From Anaerolineae bacterium (GTDB lineage: Bacteria > Chloroflexota > Anaerolineae > Epilineales > Epilineaceae): DNA of 34,268 nt. The notes under the pieces are model-generated. The model was given only the letters and a program-made list of their open reading frames with translations, was not told the origin of the DNA and ran no database searches. The stretch covers positions 1 to 34,268 of the forward strand of contig JAJCYU010000284.1 of the NCBI GenBank assembly GCA_029262755.1. The letters are read 5' to 3'. Position numbers and translations under genes: made by a program. Below, in pieces: positions 21,972 to 31,161 of this stretch (positions are counted from its first letter, which is position 1; every line of letters starts with the position of its first letter).

Positions 21972-24797
21972 ATGACGTCTTTCCTACCGGTGGGCGACGC
22001 AGCATTGTCCGGGCGGTCTCCCGCGGCAACGAGCATCCTGCGCGTCGGCGCGATCCTCGTTCCGCTCTTTCTCGTGATGGTCATCGTGGCAGCCGTCGCC
22101 TATGCCTGGGCTGCCGCCAGCCTGCCCGATGTCGGCGATCTCCAGGAGCGCGCGAACGCGTTCCGTTCTACCCGAATCTATGATCGCGACGGAGCGCTGC
22201 TCAACGAAGCCTTCGACCCCGACGCCGGCCGCCGCATCCCGATCGCGTTGGACGACGTTTCGGCCGACATCGTGGCGGCGACCGTGTCTACCGAAGACGC
22301 CAACTTCTATGAGCACACGGGCGTTGACCCCATCGCGATCGTTCGCGCCGTGTGGTATGCCCTGCGCGAACGCCGCGTGGTATCCGGTGCTTCGACGATC
22401 CCGCAACAGCTCGCGAAGCGTCTGTTTCTTTCTCCCGAGCGCACGCTACGCCGCAAGCTGAAGGAAGTGGTGCTGGCAACGGAGATATCACGACGTTATG
22501 ACAAGGACGAGATTCTCGAGCTCTACCTCAACGAGATCTACTACGGCAATCTCGCCTATGGCGTGCGGGCCGCGGCCGATACCTACTTCGAGAAAGAACC
22601 CTCCGAGCTGACCCTCGCCGAATCCGCCCTGCTGGCCGGATTGCCGCAGGCGCCCGCCTACTACGACCCATACTCGCGGCCGGAAAGGGCGAAGGGCCGC
22701 CAAGAGGTCGTGCTCGGTCTCATGGTCGAGCAAGGGCACATCAACGAAGCGCAGGCACGCGCGGCGTTGGCGGAGCAACTGGCCTACGTTCCCGTCCACT
22801 TCGACCTGGAAGCGCCGCATTTCACCCTATTTGTCCGCGAGCAACTCGAGGCACGCTACGGCCCCGAGGCCCTGACGAGCCTCGGGCTCGAGGTGACCAC
22901 CACCTTGGACCGCGGTTTGCAGGATGAAGCGGAGCGCTCCGTGTCGGAGCACGTCGCGAGTTTGCGCGATCGATCGCTCGAAGCCACCAACGGCGCCCTT
23001 GTCGCCATCGTGCCGGAGTCGGGCGAGATCCTGGCTCTGGTCGGAAGCGCCGACTTCAACGACGCGGAGATCGACGGACAGGTCAACATGGCGCTCGCGC
23101 CACGGCAGCCCGGCAGCACGATGAAGCCGTTTGCCTATCTTGCGGCGTTGGAAGGTCGCGGCATCGTGCCCTGGACGCCGGGCACCTTGCTCGCCGACAT
23201 CGAAATCCCGTTCGACGACGGCGCCAACCCGCCCTATGTACCGCGCAACTACGACGAGCGCGAACACGGGCTTGTGACGATGCGCACCGCGCTCGGCAAC
23301 AGCTACAACATCCCGGCCGTGCATGCGCTGGACCACATCGGGGTTGACCAGCTCGTTCGCACGGCGCAGCGGCTCGGCATTACGACGCTCACGCGTGCAG
23401 ACTACGGCCTCAGCCTCGTCCTCGGTGCAGGCGAAGTTCCGCTGGTTGAGATGACGAGCGCGTTCGGCGTGCTCGCCAACGAGGGCCTGCGCGTGCAGCC
23501 GACCGCCATCGTTCGCGTGCTCGATGCGGAAGGCAACGTATTGTGCGGGGCCGGGGACGACGAAGAGGCCTGCGTGGATGTCGATCCGGACGGGTTGGCC
23601 CCACGCGAACGAGCCATCGAGGCCAAAGACGCCTTCTTGATCAGCGCCATGCTCTCCGATGCCCAAGCCCGTCTCCCGGCTTTCGCGGGTGTGCTGGACT
23701 CGCTGAGCCTGGCAGACGGGCGTCCTGCCGCGGTCAAGACCGGCACGACCAACGATTATCGGGACAGCCTCACGATCGGCTACACGCCGCAGCTCGTGAC
23801 CGGCGTGTGGATCGGCAACGCGGACCGAACGCCGATGGGCACCGTGCCCGGCTCCATCGGCGCCGCGCCCATCTGGAGCCGGTTTATGAGCGCCGCCCAT
23901 ATCAACACGCCAGTGCAGGAGTTCCGACCGCCCGAGGGTGTTGCGCTCTTCGAGATTTGCGACGACACGGGCACGCTGCCTTCCGAGGCATGTCCAGCGA
24001 CGCGTTCCGCCTATTTCGATGTGGACCGGCCGCCGCTCTCTGCGGAGCACGATCTCTGGCAACGCGTGAAGGTAATCGGCGACGAGCGTGCGCCCGAAGG
24101 CGCTCCGGACTGCCTGGCGGAAGAGCGTGACTTCAAAGTCTACCCCGAGGAACACCGCGCCTGGGCGCTCGCCAACGGTATCGCCCAGCCGCCGGAGTCG
24201 GTGGCGGCCTTGCGCGTTGCCGACCCGGTCGTGCGGATTGCGCGCCCGCGCGACGGCGCGCTGGTCTCCGGCATCGTGACGGTAACGGGCAGTGCGGATC
24301 TGCCGGCCTTCGAATCGTGGAGCCTCTGGTACGGCGAGGGCGTCGATCCATCGACCTTTTTCGGCCCGCTCCTTGGTCCCGACGACGATCCGGCCGACGA
24401 CGAGCGTCTTGGGCGCATCGATTTGCGGGGCTTTGCGGACGGTCCCTACGTGCTGCGGCTCATTGCTCGCGATCGCTGCGGCGAAGAACGCGAGGTGCGC
24501 CGGTCCGTGATCGTCGCGAACCCGACGGCAACCGCAACGCCGAGCCCGTCTCCGAGCCCCTCCGCGACCGCCGCCATCACGGTCGTCGCGACGGTCATGC
24601 TGCCCAGCAGTACACCCACACTCGAACCGCCGAAGCCGACAGCTACCGGCGCGCCGCCGACGTTGGCTCCGCGTCCCACGGTCGAGCCCATCACGGCCGT
24701 ACCCCCTCCGACCCCAACAGACGTGGCGGACGTCCCGGTCGAACCCGTTCCTGGTGTGACCGCCATCTTGCCGGCCCCACCGACCCAGGAGCCGTAG
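21972..24797 (+). CDS. Class A penicillin-binding protein (PBP1A type) with Ig-like and P/T-rich tail
   Basis: A 941-residue bifunctional cell-wall synthase. One TM helix lies at ~22-50. The glycosyltransferase 51 domain has EDANFYEHTG (Glu108), GASTIPQQLAKRLFL and RKLKEVVLATEI. The transpeptidase has the nucleophile in STMK (Ser382), SYN (444-446) and KTGT (from Lys589). After it come a Cys-containing stretch, an Ig-like segment (VRIARPRDGALVSGIVTVTG) and a ~90-residue Pro/Thr tail (TATATPSPSPSPSATAA). Such tails probably pass through or along the wall. The start is fixed by GGAGGTGA 4 nt before ATG 21972; an upstream ATG at 21894 lacks one and would delay the TM helix. Confidence 0.94.
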   Translation: MTSFLPVGDAALSGRSPAATSILRVGAILVPLFLVMVIVAAVAYAWAAASLPDVGDLQERANAFRSTRIYDRDGALLNEAFDPDAGRRIPIALDDVSADIVAATVSTEDANFYEHTGVDPIAIVRAVWYALRERRVVSGASTIPQQLAKRLFLSPERTLRRKLKEVVLATEISRRYDKDEILELYLNEIYYGNLAYGVRAAADTYFEKEPSELTLAESALLAGLPQAPAYYDPYSRPERAKGRQEVVLGLMVEQGHINEAQARAALAEQLAYVPVHFDLEAPHFTLFVREQLEARYGPEALTSLGLEVTTTLDRGLQDEAERSVSEHVASLRDRSLEATNGALVAIVPESGEILALVGSADFNDAEIDGQVNMALAPRQPGSTMKPFAYLAALEGRGIVPWTPGTLLADIEIPFDDGANPPYVPRNYDEREHGLVTMRTALGNSYNIPAVHALDHIGVDQLVRTAQRLGITTLTRADYGLSLVLGAGEVPLVEMTSAFGVLANEGLRVQPTAIVRVLDAEGNVLCGAGDDEEACVDVDPDGLAPRERAIEAKDAFLISAMLSDAQARLPAFAGVLDSLSLADGRPAAVKTGTTNDYRDSLTIGYTPQLVTGVWIGNADRTPMGTVPGSIGAAPIWSRFMSAAHINTPVQEFRPPEGVALFEICDDTGTLPSEACPATRSAYFDVDRPPLSAEHDLWQRVKVIGDERAPEGAPDCLAEERDFKVYPEEHRAWALANGIAQPPESVAALRVADPVVRIARPRDGALVSGIVTVTGSADLPAFESWSLWYGEGVDPSTFFGPLLGPDDDPADDERLGRIDLRGFADGPYVLRLIARDRCGEEREVRRSVIVANPTATATPSPSPSPSATAAITVVATVMLPSSTPTLEPPKPTATGAPPTLAPRPTVEPITAVPPPTPTDVADVPVEPVPGVTAILPAPPTQEP

Positions 24798-25024
24798 CGA
24801 CAGCCTCTGTGGCAAGAAGCCGATCCCCGAACCCACCTATGCCCGATCCGCGGCATCCGCTGGGAGCACAGCAGGTGCAGCGCTTCGGCACCCGACCAGA
24901 TCCGGTTCTTGTTGGAAGCCCCTTTTTGGCCGCGACATTGACCGCACCGGAACGCCCCCCCAGAATTCCGGCATGGACTCGCCTGTCGTCAAGCCAACTG
25001 CGTCTCGACTCAACGGCACGTCGG

Positions 25025-28000
25025 ATGCGTAGACCCGGAGCCCGCGGGCGAGCGCTGCTCGGCGCGACGTGTCTCGTCGCCTTGGCATGGCTGCCATGGT
25101 GGGCGCCCATGGCATCGCTGCCACAGCACCCTCCTGTGGTACTTGCCAACGATGATACCAAGGCCCGCACCGCCCTGCCGCAGGGGCACGAGCCGGCTCG
25201 TGGCGCGGACGACTCTCCTCGCCGCGCATCCAGCCGGCCATCCGCGTCAGGCGAGGTATCCGCTGCCGCCGCTGCAGGAACCAACCAAGGCGCCGTGCTC
25301 CCGGAGCGCTACGAGCTCGATGCGGTCGGGTCCTCGCGCAGTCCGGAGTCCGACCGCCCGCTTTTCGAGTCCCCGATCGACGTCGCGGTCGACGGCGATC
25401 GGATCTGGGTGCTCGACGTGGGCGTGCCTGGCGTGGCCCAACTCGATGCGAGCGGCGATCTGCTCGCGTGGATGCCCCTCGCGGTCGCCGCGACACAGCC
25501 CGTCGCGCTCGACGCCCGCGATGCGCGCATCGCCATCGTCTGGCCGGATCGTGGTGAGATTCGCACACCCGACGGCGCCGTGCTTGCGCGATGGACGCAA
25601 GGGGCCACGGAAGGCAAGGCCGTCGGGGTAGCCCTGCAGGCCGACGGAGGATTGGTCGTTGCGGAGGCGGTTGCCGGCCCAACCGGCGGCGTTGCGCTGG
25701 CGCATCGCCGGCCGGACGCAACGCTTCGCGAGCGCTGGAGGGACGATGCGATTGCCGTACGCTCGCCGCGTGGGGTCGACGTCGCGGACGACGGGCTCGT
25801 CGTGCTCGCGGCCGACGGGGCGGTCTACCTATGGCGTAGCGGTGCCATCGTGGGCCTCGCCCGTGCAACCGGACGCGAGGGGCCGCCAATGATCGATGCC
25901 GCGTTCGATGGGATGGGGGTGCTCCTCGGGATGCTCGGACCCCGCTTGGCGCCCGATGGCCCCACGGAAGTATTGCGCTGGCAGATCGATGACCCACAGC
26001 GCCCAACGCTAGCCGAAGGGCTGGTGGCGCCCGCGGCGATCGCGCTGGCGCTGGGACCCGGATCCGGGTGGCTGGCCCTCGTCGACGAAGGCGACGGCGA
26101 CTTCGACCGCGTCGGGCTCTTCCGCGGTTCGAACGCCGCCGATCTGCGTGCGGGTCTCGTTCCATGGTCCCGGCCTCCCCCGGCGGTCGGCGTTCTGCGC
26201 GGCCCCCGTTTCGTCGCGGTCGGCGATGACGGCGATGTGTTCCTTGGCGATGACGCGGACCGCGTCCATCGCTGGTCGCCCGACGGCGTGCCTCTCGACG
26301 CCTGGGCGATTGCAGGCGTCCGCGATGTCGCGGCCGGCCTTGCGGATGCAGACGGGCCCTGCGTGCTCGCCATTGCCGGCGCGACATGCATGGACTCAGC
26401 CGGTCGCGTCGGCACTGCACCCACGGTCTCACCAGGAGGCTGGCCGTCCGCGATCTCGGTACGGGACGGGCGCCTGCTTCTGATCGACCTCGGCCATCAA
26501 CGCGCGAGCGTGCACGACGCTTCGGGCGCGGAAGTGGCCCGATGGGATCTGCCCGCAGGTGACGGCTACGCGGCGATCGTGGACGCGGACATGGGCCCAC
26601 GGGGCGCCTCGCCGGCACGAGTTGCGCTGGCCGAGAGCGGTGAGCCCGACGTCGGGATTCACCTCGCGCTTGATGGAGGCTTGCTTGCGCGCGCGGCCTT
26701 GCCGGCCGGCACGGAGCGAGTGGCCCAGGTTGAGGACAACGTGTTCAGCCTTGCCACGGACGGCCGGATTTGGAAACACGACAGAGACGGCGAGCCCTTG
26801 TCCGCATGGCTGCCGGGTCCCAACGCCGCCGGCACACCGGGCGACCTCGCGGTGGGACCGGCCGACCACGTGTTCGTGACGGACCCGGCGGGCGACCGGG
26901 TCCTGCGCTACCGCCCCGCGGAGGGAGAGTCCTTGGCACCACCGCCATCAGACGGCGAGGTATGCGAAGTGCATGTCGACAAGCGCGCCGCACCGGCGGA
27001 AGTCGGCATCGGCGATGCCGTCACCGTTACATTGTCCGTGCGGGGTGCGTGCCCACGCGGCGACGGCGCGCTCGACGTGGTGGTGGCGCTCGACACCTCG
27101 GCCTCGATGGCCGGGCCGCCGCTCGCCGCCGCACAACGCGCCGTCGCGGCATTCTTGGGCGAGCTGGATGCCGGTCGTTCACGCGTCGGGCTGGTTGGCT
27201 TCGGAAGGGACACCACGTTGGCTCAGGCGCCTACGGGCGATCTGGCTTCGATTCCGCGCGCCCTCGGGGCGCTCACGACCGGCGGCACGACCCGCTATGC
27301 GCCGGCATTGGAGTTGGCGGGCGACGCGCTCGACGCGCTGGCATCGCGCGCAGGTGTACCCCGTGCCGTCGTGCTGATGTCGGATGGTCGACCCAACGAT
27401 CTGGACCGGGCGCTGCCTGCGGCTCTCGGCCTACAGGGACGCGGTGTGGAGCTCTACACCATCGGCTTCGGCCCCAACGCGGAGTTGGGGCTGCTCCGAC
27501 GAATGGCAAGCAGTGCGGGGCACTTCTTCGAAGCACCTACGGGCCCCGATCTAGTGGACGTATTCCGCGCACTGGGTCGTCAAGTTCGGTCGGATCGGCT
27601 GCTCGATCAGGCACGCATCCACGACGAGCTGCCCGCGGACATGGACTATGTGCCCGCGTCCGGTTCGCCTGCGCCGCGTGTCACGGGCCGCACGTTGCAA
27701 TGGACTCTGCTGGGCGTATCGAGTGCCGGCGTCGAGCTCAGTTACCAGGTTCGGCCCCGCCTCGCCGGCATCCGGCCGACCAACGCCTGGGCACGATTGA
27801 CCTACATCGACGGTGTCGGTTTTTCCGACGAGCGCGACTTTCCTGTGCCGCACGTCCGCGTGCGTCCGAGCCTCTATTTGCCGTGGCTTGCGCGGGCACA
27901 GTGTCGGCCTCGCCGGGTCGATGTCGCGTTGGTAATCGACACATCGGGCAGCATGGACCTACCCGTGGAGGTCGGCGGCGAACGCAAGCTCGACGCGGCG

Positions 28001-28471
28001 CGCGCGGCAGCGACGGGCTTCCTGGACGCCATGCGCTTCCCCGACGACCGAGCCGCCATCGTTTCCTTCGATGCGTCCGCGCGCACGATCCAGGCGTTGA
28101 CGGCCGACGAATCACGGGCGCGCGTCGGGCTCGACTTGCTGCGAGTTGCGCCTGGCACGCGCATCGACGCGGGGCTTGCCGCAGGAGCGAGCGCGCTCCG
28201 CGATCCCGCACGTCGCCGCGCGGTGACACCGCTACTCGTGCTCTTGACGGACGGCCGTCCATCGGAAGGCACCGTTGCCGCGGTGCGTTCCGCAGCCCGC
28301 TCCGCGCGCGACGAAGGCATTCGCTTGTTCACGATCGGCCTCGGCGCGGATGTGGATGCCGCGCTGCTCGCCGAATTGGCGGGCGACCCTGCCCGCAGCT
28401 TCATCGCACCCGATACGGCGACGCTGCGTGCCGTCTACGACCGGCTGGCGGGCAGCGTCCTGTGCGAGTAG
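25025..28471 (+). CDS. Exported protein with N-terminal propeller-like region and two vWA domains
   Basis: About 1148 residues. The start at 25025 opens a signal peptide (RRPGARGRALLGATCLVALAWLPWW); ATG 24839 in frame is possible, and neither has a Shine-Dalgarno. Residues ~110-640 hold repeated short beta units of the kind DVAVDGDRIWVLDVG and GVDVADDGLVVLAADG, like an NHL/SMP-30-type propeller. Then a Cys-bounded beta domain and vWA-1 with MIDAS DTSAS (Asp690), then RPSLYLPWLARAQC, then vWA-2 with MIDAS DTSGSMDL (Asp972). Both have the full DxSxS motif and later Thr/Asp positions (e.g. LMSDGRPND, LLTDGRPSEG). Probably a surface adhesion or sensing protein that binds metal-dependent ligands. 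The region 24798-25024 before it shows no clear promoter. Confidence 0.85.
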   Translation: MRRPGARGRALLGATCLVALAWLPWWAPMASLPQHPPVVLANDDTKARTALPQGHEPARGADDSPRRASSRPSASGEVSAAAAAGTNQGAVLPERYELDAVGSSRSPESDRPLFESPIDVAVDGDRIWVLDVGVPGVAQLDASGDLLAWMPLAVAATQPVALDARDARIAIVWPDRGEIRTPDGAVLARWTQGATEGKAVGVALQADGGLVVAEAVAGPTGGVALAHRRPDATLRERWRDDAIAVRSPRGVDVADDGLVVLAADGAVYLWRSGAIVGLARATGREGPPMIDAAFDGMGVLLGMLGPRLAPDGPTEVLRWQIDDPQRPTLAEGLVAPAAIALALGPGSGWLALVDEGDGDFDRVGLFRGSNAADLRAGLVPWSRPPPAVGVLRGPRFVAVGDDGDVFLGDDADRVHRWSPDGVPLDAWAIAGVRDVAAGLADADGPCVLAIAGATCMDSAGRVGTAPTVSPGGWPSAISVRDGRLLLIDLGHQRASVHDASGAEVARWDLPAGDGYAAIVDADMGPRGASPARVALAESGEPDVGIHLALDGGLLARAALPAGTERVAQVEDNVFSLATDGRIWKHDRDGEPLSAWLPGPNAAGTPGDLAVGPADHVFVTDPAGDRVLRYRPAEGESLAPPPSDGEVCEVHVDKRAAPAEVGIGDAVTVTLSVRGACPRGDGALDVVVALDTSASMAGPPLAAAQRAVAAFLGELDAGRSRVGLVGFGRDTTLAQAPTGDLASIPRALGALTTGGTTRYAPALELAGDALDALASRAGVPRAVVLMSDGRPNDLDRALPAALGLQGRGVELYTIGFGPNAELGLLRRMASSAGHFFEAPTGPDLVDVFRALGRQVRSDRLLDQARIHDELPADMDYVPASGSPAPRVTGRTLQWTLLGVSSAGVELSYQVRPRLAGIRPTNAWARLTYIDGVGFSDERDFPVPHVRVRPSLYLPWLARAQCRPRRVDVALVIDTSGSMDLPVEVGGERKLDAARAAATGFLDAMRFPDDRAAIVSFDASARTIQALTADESRARVGLDLLRVAPGTRIDAGLAAGASALRDPARRRAVTPLLVLLTDGRPSEGTVAAVRSAARSARDEGIRLFTIGLGADVDAALLAELAGDPARSFIAPDTATLRAVYDRLAGSVLCE

Positions 28472-29202
28472 CCCCCGTCGATACCGACGAGAGCGCCCCG
28501 GGGCGCGCGGGCCGGCATCGGGTCTTCCTCTTCGATCTGGACCAGACGCTGCTCCGTGCCAACGGCGCCGGTGGCGCCGCGTTTGCGTACGCGTTCCGAA
28601 CGGTACTCGGGGACGACACGGCGCTGCACGGAATCGAATACGCGGGGCGGACGGATCGCGGGATCCTGACCGAGGCGCTCGATCGGGCCGGCGTGTCGCC
28701 GGCCGAGCAGGGCGACGTGCGGCAGTGCATCGTCCAACGCGTGTGCGAGGCGTTGCCCGATTGCTTGCGCACTGCCGACGCACGTACGCTACCCGGATCG
28801 CAGTCCGTGTTGGCCGCGCTCTCGGAGGAACCGAACGTCACGTTGGGAATGGGCACGGGCAATTTGCGAGCGACCGCCCTCATCAAGGTGGCGCATGTGG
28901 GCTTGAGCCCGTGGTTGCACGACGGCGGCTTCGGTGACGATCACACGCAACGCCACGGCATGATCGCCGACGCAGCGGCCGCGCTCTGTCCGCCCGACCG
29001 CGACGCGGACGTCGTTGTCATCGGCGACACGGCGCTCGATGTCGCGGCCGCCCGCAGCAACGGATTCGCTAGCGTCGGGGTCGCAACAGGCGGCGCGACC
29101 CGAGCGACGCTGCAGGCCTGCGGCGCCGACGCCGTGCTTGCCGACCTACGCGATACCGAGCACGTCCTGCGCGTGCTGCGTACGGTTCGCTTCCCTGGGT
29201 AG
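28462..29202 (+). CDS. HAD-family phosphatase
   Basis: A 246-residue HAD hydrolase of the phosphoglycolate phosphatase style. Motif I is FDLDQTLLRANGAG (nucleophile and acid Asp), motif II GMGTGN, motif IV GDTALDVAAARSNG. A helical cap lies between motif I and II. The best start is GTG 28462, which overlaps the end of the vWA gene by 10 bp; no ATG lies before motif I. It removes phosphate from a small metabolite, but the substrate cannot be told; pterin phosphates are a tempting idea because folE follows 216 bp later. That spacer shows only the folE ribosome site. Confidence 0.85.
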   Translation: MRVAPVDTDESAPGRAGRHRVFLFDLDQTLLRANGAGGAAFAYAFRTVLGDDTALHGIEYAGRTDRGILTEALDRAGVSPAEQGDVRQCIVQRVCEALPDCLRTADARTLPGSQSVLAALSEEPNVTLGMGTGNLRATALIKVAHVGLSPWLHDGGFGDDHTQRHGMIADAAAALCPPDRDADVVVIGDTALDVAAARSNGFASVGVATGGATRATLQACGADAVLADLRDTEHVLRVLRTVRFPG

Positions 29203-29418
29203 CCCGCGGCTGCCGCACGGCCCTCGTTGCCCCGGGAATATCGCGGTCTCGCGGCACTCGAAACGCGGGAGTGCAGGCCTCGGCGGCATCTTCGAGGTCG
29301 CCGCAAACCGCCCGCGTAACGCGAGGCCCATGGCATCGGACGTAAGGGAGCCGCCGCACCGCGCGTCGGTGATGGAGTCGGCGCGAGTCGCCGCCCACCC
29401 AGGATCAAGGAGATACGG

Positions 29419-30087
29419 ATGACCGCTGCGAGTCAGAACGGTCGCAAGCAAGGTGCGGCACCTTCCGCGAGCGCACCATGGGTCGAAGCCCAACGGCCGC
29501 AGGAACTGGAATTCGTTCCGGCCGATCAACACACGGAAATCGAGTGGCGCGTTCGGGAGCTCTTGGCCTTGTTGGGCGAAGATCCGGAACGCGAAGGCCT
29601 CCTACGCACCCCCCATCGGGTGGCCAAGATGTACGGTGAGTTGCTCGCCGGCTACACGCAAGACCTCGACGAGGTCATCAACGGCGCACTTTTCGATGTC
29701 GCATACGGGGAGGGCGAGATGGTCGCGGTGGCGGACATCGAGTACCAGTCGCTGTGCGAACATCACATGCTGCCCTTCACCGGGGTCGCGCACGTGGCCT
29801 ATGTGCCGGGCGAGCGGGTCGTCGGTTTGAGCAAGATCCCGCGGATCGTGGACATGTTTGCGCGGCGGCTACAGGTCCAGGAACGGCTGACCAATCAGGT
29901 TGCCGATGCCATCGAGTCGGCCCTGGATCCGCGCGGCGTGATGGTCGTGTTCGACGGCAGCCACAGCTGCGCGAGCCTTCGTGGCGTGAAGAAACACGGC
30001 TTGAAGATGACCACGACCGCACGTCGCGGCCAGTTCCGCGAGGACACGACGTTGCGCGATGAGTTCTACCGCCTGATCGGCCGCTGA
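29419..30087 (+). CDS. folE: GTP cyclohydrolase I
   Basis: A 222-residue type I GTP cyclohydrolase, which makes 7,8-dihydroneopterin triphosphate from GTP, the first step of folate biosynthesis. Zinc ligands are Cys113 and His116 in SLCEHHMLPF and Cys184 in HSCASLRGVKK. Other family blocks are GLSKIPRIVDMFARRLQVQE and LTNQVADAIE. The ~40 N-terminal residues are a variable extension. AAGGAGAT lies 5 nt before the ATG. It is followed by two hairpins, so it may be transcribed separately from the folate genes downstream. Confidence 0.97.
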   Translation: MTAASQNGRKQGAAPSASAPWVEAQRPQELEFVPADQHTEIEWRVRELLALLGEDPEREGLLRTPHRVAKMYGELLAGYTQDLDEVINGALFDVAYGEGEMVAVADIEYQSLCEHHMLPFTGVAHVAYVPGERVVGLSKIPRIVDMFARRLQVQERLTNQVADAIESALDPRGVMVVFDGSHSCASLRGVKKHGLKMTTTARRGQFREDTTLRDEFYRLIGR

Positions 30088-30094
30088 GCGGGCC

Positions 30095-30138
30095 CAGCGT
30101 CGCAACGAGGACGCTGTTGGCCACAACGTCGTGTGGCC
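30095..30138 (+). terminator. Two tandem hairpins after folE
   Basis: CAGCGTC/GACGCTG (30095-30101 with 30110-30116) and GGCCACA/TGTGGCC (30119-30125 with 30132-30138) are perfect 7-bp stems in a row, 7 nt after the folE stop. No T-run follows. They may reduce read-through into the reductase operon. The rest of the 207-bp gap shows no clear promoter. Confidence 0.45.
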
Positions 30139-30294
30139 CCGACATCGGGTGCGTCCAACGAGAACCCGACCAAGGCGGGGACCGCCGTATGCGCGCTTAG
30201 TTTGGCACGCAGCGAGACGCGGGTCCGAACCATCTACCGTAGTCGCTGACTGCGTTCTTCTCCAGTTCCGCCGAGCAGGGCGGTCTCCTAGGAC

Positions 30295-31140
30295 ATGGAT
30301 CGAGACGTTATGGACCTCCAAGGCCGCGTTGCGCTCGTCACGGGCGGCGGAAAGCGATTGGGACGGGCGATCGTGCTCTCGCTCGCGCGGGCCGGCGCGG
30401 ACGTGTACGTCCACTATGGGCGTTCTTCCGAAGCTGCCGAGGACACCGCCTCGGAGGCCCGTCAGTCCGACGTGAGGGCGTGGACCGGTTCGGCCGACCT
30501 GCGCGAAGCCGATGCGATTGAAGCGCTCTTCGACGACGTGAGTCGCCGCGCGGGACGCTTGGACGTGCTTGTCAACAGCGCCGCCCGATTCGATTCGGAG
30601 GCCCTCGCGGACGTGGATATCCAGGGTTGGGCCGCGTCGATGGACGTCAACCTGCGTGCTCCGTTCTTGTGTGCCCGAGCCGCCGCGCTGCTCATGCGGG
30701 GCGATGGGGGCAATCGCTCCGGCACCAATTCTGACTCCGGCTCCGTCACCGCCGACCCAAGCGCGCTCGAGCCTGATGCTCCGGACGAAGGCTGCGTGAT
30801 CAACATCGCGGATCTCTCTGCGATCCATCCCTGGCGCGACCACATCCAGCACGGCGTCAGTAAGGCGGGCTTGGTTCACCTCGGGCACATCCTCGCGCGC
30901 GAGCTCGCACCGTCCGTGCGTGTGAACACGATCGTTCCAGGGGCCATCTTGCCGCCGCCTGGCACGTCGCCGAGTAGCGAGGCGTGGCGCAAGACCGCCG
31001 AACGCGTGCCGCTGCGCCGGACCGGCCGGCCGTCGGTGATCGCGGACTCCGTGCTCTTTCTCGCCCGCAATGACTTCATCACCGGCGCAACACTGCGCGT
31101 AGACGGCGGCGAGGGCCTGCTCGGCCCCGTTGGACACTAG
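30295..31140 (+). CDS. FolM/PTR1-like short-chain reductase with His at the catalytic Tyr position
   Basis: A 281-residue Rossmann short-chain dehydrogenase. The cofactor loop TGGGKRLGRAI has the Arg seen in pteridine reductases (TGxxxRLG); NSAARF and DVNLRAPF follow. In FolM and PTR1 the catalytic Ser is Asp, and here Asp173 in NIADLSA fits. The Tyr of YxxxK, however, is His186 in HGVSK (Lys190). A ~30-residue Ser/Asp/Gly-rich insertion lies at ~137-166, where relatives have a short turn. ATG 30310 (MDLQGRVALV) is an equally good start. The position before folB and folK suggests reduction of dihydrofolate or dihydromonapterin; the Tyr-to-His change makes activity uncertain. Confidence 0.85.
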   Translation: MDRDVMDLQGRVALVTGGGKRLGRAIVLSLARAGADVYVHYGRSSEAAEDTASEARQSDVRAWTGSADLREADAIEALFDDVSRRAGRLDVLVNSAARFDSEALADVDIQGWAASMDVNLRAPFLCARAAALLMRGDGGNRSGTNSDSGSVTADPSALEPDAPDEGCVINIADLSAIHPWRDHIQHGVSKAGLVHLGHILARELAPSVRVNTIVPGAILPPPGTSPSSEAWRKTAERVPLRRTGRPSVIADSVLFLARNDFITGATLRVDGGEGLLGPVGH

Positions 31141-31161
31141 ACTCGACCGGAGGCCCCACCG

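Noticed and set aside
22827-24836. 669-codon open frame antisense to the PBP gene
   Set aside because: Composition is Arg/Gly/Val-rich without motifs; the sense strand has all PBP motifs. High GC makes long antisense frames likely.
24837-26618. 593-codon minus-strand frame over the vWA gene
   Set aside because: Extremely Arg/Pro-rich low-complexity sequence, a shadow of GC-rich codons.
26770-28461. Upstream extension of the HAD frame through the vWA gene
   Set aside because: The translated sequence is Arg-rich noise overlapping real vWA motifs in another frame; HAD homology begins only after 28462.
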